From: Oscillatoriales cyanobacterium
GTDB taxonomy: Bacteria > Cyanobacteriota > Cyanobacteriia > Cyanobacteriales > Microcoleaceae
Direction: 5' to 3'
NCBI GenBank assembly: GCA_004292955.1
Contig: RDXX01000008.1
Coordinates: 62,001 to 126,000 of the forward strand
DNA: 64,000 nt
Below the pieces are notes generated by a model that saw only the letters and a program-made list of their open reading frames with translations, was not told the origin of the DNA and made no database searches. Of the stretch, positions 60,415 through 64,000 are shown one piece after another. The position numbers were made by a program, and so were the translations under genes. Position 1 is the first letter of the stretch. Each line of letters begins with the position of its first letter.

Positions 60415-60811
60415 GAAGGGGGAGAAATTTTTGTGGTAAAACTCTAAACCAGTCTAGCCTTATGGGAGGTGAAGGGCGATCGGGCGATCGAGGGCGATTA
60501 TGGAGAAAGCGAATCACTCCACACATTTGAGACTTTATAATATTTTATTTGACGCCTGGGGTAGTAAAGTCATTTTTGCTATTTAGGTATGTAGTTGGGC
60601 TTTAGCCCTCTTTCCTAATATTATAAAGAGGGCTAAAGCCCAACTACGTACCTTCGCCCAAGTGCGAGCCGACTTTTGAGCAATACTTTTGGTAGTTTAA
60701 AATTTCCTATCCTGAGAATAAAACCAGCCTGCCTATCTATCGGGGCAACCGGGTTCTTTAAAAAAACCTACAATAATTATGAAAATGATGCGAGGATTGC
60801 TATAATACCTT
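60415..60811. other. 397-bp gap with a GGTA(T/C)GTAGTTGGGC hairpin
   Basis: Hairpin element at 60585-60654 of the 48999-49069 family (AGGTATGTAGTTGGGCTTTA ... TAAAGCCCAACTACGTACCT). A frame at 60676-60873 overlaps the next gene and looks spurious. Confidence 0.6.
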
Positions 60812-61438
60812 TCAATTTTGACTTGCTATTTCAGCATCCAGAAGCAATTCGCACTGTTGAAACACATAATTAATGGCGGCAAAAAGTTTGTCTAATTCTT
60901 GAATCGTATAAAACGTTTGATTGCGAGTAAAAACATTCCCTTTAAGTTTACCAAATTGCCAAACTCCTCCATTAGAAGCAATGCCAAATACCTCTTGTGC
61001 TGGTTTTTCATTCAGCTTTTGTGCAGTAATCATCTCCACCATACACTGCGCCCATCCAGCCTCAAAATTATCCAGTTTTGCTTCAACCAACAAAAAGTAA
61101 GGCTTGTCAAACACAACATTTCCCAACGGAGACTTTTGAGCAAGTATATACTCAGGAAAACCGGACATCTTTTCGTCGTAGTTGAGTGACTTGTGACTCC
61201 ATATAATAAATTTTTTCGAGTAGCGCTTCCAAACTTCCTTTAACATTGGATAAATCAGATTTTCGCAAATAGCATATTCCGAACAGTCGGGTGCTCCTTC
61301 ACGGATGACGAATTCTAAGTCTTCTCGGAAGTAGTCTGGGATAGGAAATTGAGTTTCAATAATAAAGTTAGATCGAGTGTAGGTAATCTGAAATTCTTTG
61401 ACAACAGTATCGATTGTTTTGTAAGCGCTGAATGGCAT
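60812..61438 (-). CDS. PD-(D/E)XK-like hypothetical protein, paralogue A
   Basis: 208 residues. The core GFPEYILAQKSPLG then PYFLLVEAKLDNFEAGWAQCMVEMITAQKLN has the Glu and the ExK of a PD-(D/E)XK nuclease-like fold, resembling the N-terminal nuclease part of type I restriction R proteins. It shares about two thirds of its residues with the next gene (61507-62133), with which it begins MPFSAYKT and ends NYVFQQCELLLDA. Both are preceded by similar leaders. Function unknown. A nuclease role is inference from the motif. Confidence 0.65.
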   Translation of the reverse strand: MPFSAYKTIDTVVKEFQITYTRSNFIIETQFPIPDYFREDLEFVIREGAPDCSEYAICENLIYPMLKEVWKRYSKKFIIWSHKSLNYDEKMSGFPEYILAQKSPLGNVVFDKPYFLLVEAKLDNFEAGWAQCMVEMITAQKLNEKPAQEVFGIASNGGVWQFGKLKGNVFTRNQTFYTIQELDKLFAAINYVFQQCELLLDAEIASQN

Positions 61439-61506
61439 AATAACCTCCCAAATTGAGGTGAGCTAATGTACTTAGACTATTTTAGCATGGGAAAGGGCGA
61501 TCGTCT

Positions 61507-62133
61507 TTAAGTGCGATCGTTCATTTGAGCATCCAGGAGCAATTCGCACTGTTGAAACACATAATTGATCGCAGCAAAAAGTTTATCTAATTCTTGAATT
61601 GTATAAAACGTTTGATTGCGAGTAAAAACATTGGATTTGAGCTTGCCTAACTGCCAGCGATCGCCATTTGATACAATCCCAAAGACATCTTGTTCTGGAT
61701 TTTCATTCAGTCGCTGTGCGGCAATCATTTCGGCTAAACACTGCGCCCATCCATTTTCAAAGTTATCTTGTTTCGCTTCAACTAACAAAAAGTAAGGTTG
61801 TTCAAAAACGACTTTTCCTAAGGTCGAGCGTTTAGCCAAAATATATTCAGGAAACCCAGAAAGATATTGGTCATAGGTGAGAGATTGATGACTCCACAAG
61901 ACAAATCCGCTGTAATAGCGCTTCCAAACTTCCTTTAAAACTGGATAAATCAAATTTTCGCAAATTGCAAATTCAGAATTATCAACCACTCCTTCTCGCA
62001 TGGTAAATTCTAAATCTTCTCGAAAATAGTCAGAAACATGAAACTCTGTTTCTACTATAAAATTAGATTCGGTGTAGGTAATCTGAAATTCTTTGAGGAC
62101 TGAACTGACTGTTTTGTAAGCGCTGAAAGGCAT
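61507..62133 (-). CDS. PD-(D/E)XK-like hypothetical protein, paralogue B
   Basis: 208 residues, the same length as paralogue A 68 bp downstream. Core GFPEYILAKRSTLGKVVFEQPYFLLVEAKQDNFENGWAQCLAEMIAAQRLN, then NGDRWQLGKLKSNVFTRNQTFYTIQELDKLFAAINYVF, nearly the same as in A. Differences cluster in the N-terminal half (FHVSDYFREDLEFTMREGVVDNSEFA). The pair is a tandem duplication on the minus strand, both copies intact, so both may be expressed. It follows an XRE-regulator gene, 53 bp away, which may control both. Confidence 0.65.
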   Translation of the reverse strand: MPFSAYKTVSSVLKEFQITYTESNFIVETEFHVSDYFREDLEFTMREGVVDNSEFAICENLIYPVLKEVWKRYYSGFVLWSHQSLTYDQYLSGFPEYILAKRSTLGKVVFEQPYFLLVEAKQDNFENGWAQCLAEMIAAQRLNENPEQDVFGIVSNGDRWQLGKLKSNVFTRNQTFYTIQELDKLFAAINYVFQQCELLLDAQMNDRT

Positions 62134-62186
62134 AATTACTTACCAAATTGAGGGTGCGTGTTGTATTGAGCTTATTTTAGTATTCT

Positions 62187-62573
62187 TTACGACAGTGGAA
62201 TGGGAGCAAAAAGAGCTGGTTCGCGATCGTTTCGTGGAACGAGAGCAATTTGGACATCGTAGCCTAACTCATTTGCATATTGCGCCAGAGTTTTCAATTC
62301 TATGCGATCGAGCGTTCCCTCAATTTGAGATATCCTACCAGGACTTTTTTGCACTTCACGCGCCATTTCTCTAACAGTCAATCCGCGATCGCTGCGAATT
62401 TTCTGAAGAAGTTCTCCCAAGCTATCTAAAATGAGAAAATACTCCAGTTTTTGTTGTAACTCCTCTGCCGTTGTTGGTTTGAGAGTTTCAGGAGTATTGG
62501 CATTTACCATTGCTTCTGGTTCGGCTAGGATTGCCGCCAATAAATCGCTGACTTTGCCATCAATTTTTGTCAT
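62187..62573 (-). CDS. XRE family helix-turn-helix regulator (HigA/antitoxin-like)
   Basis: 128 residues. After a variable N-terminal 60 residues, an HTH domain (about 51-110) shows LGELLQKIRSDRGLTVREMAREVQKSPGRISQIEGTLDRIELKTLAQYANELGYDVQIAL, a Cro/C1-type fold of the kind seen in HigA-like antitoxins. The C-terminal tail is variable. It is the first gene of a run of three on the minus strand (then the two PD-(D/E)XK-like genes). Upstream lies an orphan frame that may be a toxin fragment. Classical toxin-antitoxin pairing is therefore possible but not shown. Confidence 0.78.
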   Translation of the reverse strand: MTKIDGKVSDLLAAILAEPEAMVNANTPETLKPTTAEELQQKLEYFLILDSLGELLQKIRSDRGLTVREMAREVQKSPGRISQIEGTLDRIELKTLAQYANELGYDVQIALVPRNDREPALFAPIPLS

Positions 62574-62593
62574 AGCTTTTTACCTCAATTAAA

Positions 62594-62776
62594 TTATACT
62601 GACACTTCTAGCCCATTCCGTGCTGCTTGGATAACTTCGGCTGTCCAATTTAGTAATGCAGCACTAGCCGCATCTTCTGTTTTGCATTCAGCGCGACACA
62701 GGGTAAATTCTGTTTGAGAAATTTGGAAAAAATAAAGGCGTTGCTGATTGACGGTATGAAAGGCTAAATATGCCAG
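62594..62776 (-). pseudogene. Orphan frame without a good start, possible gene remnant
   Basis: About 60 codons after a TGA at 62777-62779, with no ATG, GTG or TTG near its 5' end. The peptide (AYLAFHTVNQQRLYFFQISQ, CRAECKTEDAASAALLNWTAE, VIQAARNGLEVSV) is well composed with an amphipathic C-terminal helix. Its stop lies 21 bp before the XRE gene on the same strand, where a partner toxin would be expected. I cannot name a family, so it may be a truncated partner gene. Confidence 0.35.
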
Positions 62777-62959
62777 TCATGGAAACCAGTATCGACAAAG
62801 CTTGGGGATTTTCAACTTATTTTTTTCATACTCTGATTAAGCAACGCCGATAGGGTAGTAGTAGAACCGACTGTATTAAATTGTGCAACAATCTGCACAG
62901 TTTTGACGAGTTGCAGTTAAGCTCGTTGGGATAAATGACCAACAACTGAGGTAAAACTC

Positions 62960-63442
62960 ATGATGAAAATTAAAGCGATCGCCTTGGCAACAGTTTGCAC
63001 TTTACCGCTTTCTTTATCTCTATCATTTGCAGCAAGGGCAGACAAACCAAACCAGCCATGTCAAGCTAATTTAAATACCAGCAAGGGAACTGACGACGAG
63101 GTGAACAACTGTCCGATAACCGTGGGGCAGTTTTCGATTCGGGGAACCTTTTCTAACTCGAAATGGCAAGCTTCTTTTTGGGCGTGGGAACCGGCTTATT
63201 ACATCCTTTACGTTAAAAATCAGCGAGATGGTAGTAAAATTAACCTAACAGGTTTTGATGTTAAGGGTACGACAAGCAGACCGCAATACCGCTTCACCGA
63301 TCGCGATCGAGGTATTACCTATATTGTAACTTTTCAATATTCAGACCGGAACACGATCCGATTGGAAATTTATAAAAATAATGTGGCGATCGCCAATGAA
63401 TTGCTGGTACGGGAATCAGATAAAGTGCTCGGTGGGCCTTGA
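62960..63442 (+). CDS. Secreted protein of unknown function
   Basis: 160 residues with a clear signal peptide (MMKIKAIALATVCTLPLSLSLSFAARA, likely cleaved near residue 27). The mature part has two cysteines in its first 30 residues (PCQ, NNCP), then beta-rich sequence (FSIRGTFSNSKWQASFWAWEPAYYILYVKNQ, FRFTDRDRGITYIVTFQYSDRNTIRLEIYKNNVAIANELLVRE). Pattern suggests a small beta-barrel or lipocalin-like extracytoplasmic protein. I do not recognise the family. ATG with a GAGGT leader supports the start. Stands alone. Confidence 0.72.
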   Translation: MMKIKAIALATVCTLPLSLSLSFAARADKPNQPCQANLNTSKGTDDEVNNCPITVGQFSIRGTFSNSKWQASFWAWEPAYYILYVKNQRDGSKINLTGFDVKGTTSRPQYRFTDRDRGITYIVTFQYSDRNTIRLEIYKNNVAIANELLVRESDKVLGGP

Positions 63443-63488
63443 GGAAGATGCGAGCGATGTCTTCTGTTTCGGTTGTGGCTGAGGCGAA

Positions 63489-64000
63489 TTAGTCAGCCTC
63501 TAACTCTTGTTCAAAGGTAACGCCTTCATACACAAGGTCGATCGCACATTCAAACTCAATACTTGCTAGGGCGATCGCCTCTCCAGCTTCATACTGACAG
63601 TAAAACCACATTTTACCTTCTCCTCGACGATAAACTTCAACGGTTATTTCTTCTGAATCAACTAAGACGTATTCTTGCAAACTCGGAATCTGGCGATAAT
63701 ATTTGAGCTTTTTTGTGCGATCGTAATTGGCTATACCCGGAGAAAGAACCTCAACAATAACCTTCGGGTTTTGAATAAAGTCTTTAGCTTTCAAATCATC
63801 TGGATTGCAACTGACAACTAGATCGGGATAGAAATAGCGACTGTTTTTACGAGCCTGAACCTTCGCATCTGACACATTAACTCGACAGCCTCTCTGACGT
63901 ACATGAGGATATAAAGTCCTGTAGAAGTTAAGGGCAATGTCATTATGAGGCAGAGATCCTCCTGTCATAGCCAGAATTTCGCCGTCAATGTATTCGTGGC
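63489..64000 (-). CDS. Uma2 family (DUF820) protein, 5' end cut by window edge
   Basis: The frame continues past 63968 to the window edge (residues HEYIDGEILAMTGGSLPHND in frame), so the true start lies outside. Visible motifs are EILAMTGGSLPHNDIALNFYRTLYPHVRQRGCRVNVSDAK, YFYPDLVVSCNPDDL, NPKVIVEVLSPGIANYDRTKKLKYYRQIPSLQEYVLVDSEEITVEVYRR and a final LASIEFECAIDLVYEGV, the same plan as the 189-residue Uma2 protein at 5694-6263. It belongs to that subfamily, although the sequences differ clearly. Confidence 0.85.
   Translation of the reverse strand, partial: HEYIDGEILAMTGGSLPHNDIALNFYRTLYPHVRQRGCRVNVSDAKVQARKNSRYFYPDLVVSCNPDDLKAKDFIQNPKVIVEVLSPGIANYDRTKKLKYYRQIPSLQEYVLVDSEEITVEVYRRGEGKMWFYCQYEAGEAIALASIEFECAIDLVYEGVTFEQELEAD

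Overview
The window comes from a filamentous cyanobacterium, most likely of the Oscillatoriales (Microcoleus/Oscillatoria/Phormidium type). This is inferred from very frequent GCGATCGC (HIP1-like) sites, a clpR-clpP3 pair, DUF1995, DUF4330 and EI24 proteins, several Uma2 (DUF820) genes, large PAS/GAF hybrid kinases, heptamer and octamer short tandem repeats in most gaps, and a CRISPR repeat ending in GATTGAAAC. No species is claimed.

Layout. 1-2667 (minus strand) is a ribosomal-peptide (RiPP) cassette: a 71-residue precursor, a radical SAM/SPASM maturase and an HExxH protein cut by the left edge. A plus-strand STAND (NB-ARC) ATPase with phased iterons in its promoter faces away from it. 4.5-12.8 kb holds thrB (with an in-frame repeat insertion), Uma2 and TPR proteins, a vWA protein, clpR-clpP3, a J-domain protein and a zinc-ribbon Ser/Thr kinase. 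12.9-14.0 kb is the most unusual stretch: a 243-residue protein of unknown function, followed on the same strand by two tRNA-like elements whose 3' halves precede their 5' halves. One of the two folds into a full cloverleaf with perfect stems. 14.2-22 kb has an MBOAT/SGNH O-acylation pair, EI24, a ComB-like phosphatase, an LpxB-like glycosyltransferase and MITE-like palindromes. 22-29.3 kb encodes two multi-domain histidine kinases. 29.7-37.6 kb is a surface-polysaccharide region (TPR-methyltransferase, three-domain glycosyltransferase, GH39-like glycosidase). 37.8-38.7 kb is a solitary exported RNase A-like toxin with its CdiI-type immunity gene. 39-44.5 kb has rfbF, an acyl-CoA dehydrogenase, a cyclase, DUF1995 and a phosphatase. 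44.9-46.5 kb is a CRISPR array of 22 repeats without cas genes, followed by an 84-bp tandem repeat. 46.8-58.9 kb has an M48 protease, DUF4330, hydrolases, a decayed IS607-type element with an open tnpB, ribF and moxR. 59.2-64 kb has a GT4 glycosyltransferase, two tandem PD-(D/E)XK-like paralogues, an XRE regulator, a secreted protein and a Uma2 gene cut by the right edge.

How the parts work together. The RiPP maturases should act in series on the periodic core of the precursor. The MBOAT and SGNH proteins should transfer acyl groups to an exported polymer, and the glycosyltransferase/GH39 region probably builds or trims surface glycans. ClpR and ClpP3 form a mixed protease core. The toxin and immunity genes are translationally coupled. 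Intergenic space is crowded with several families of palindromic repeats, and at least two repeat types have also entered coding sequences in frame.
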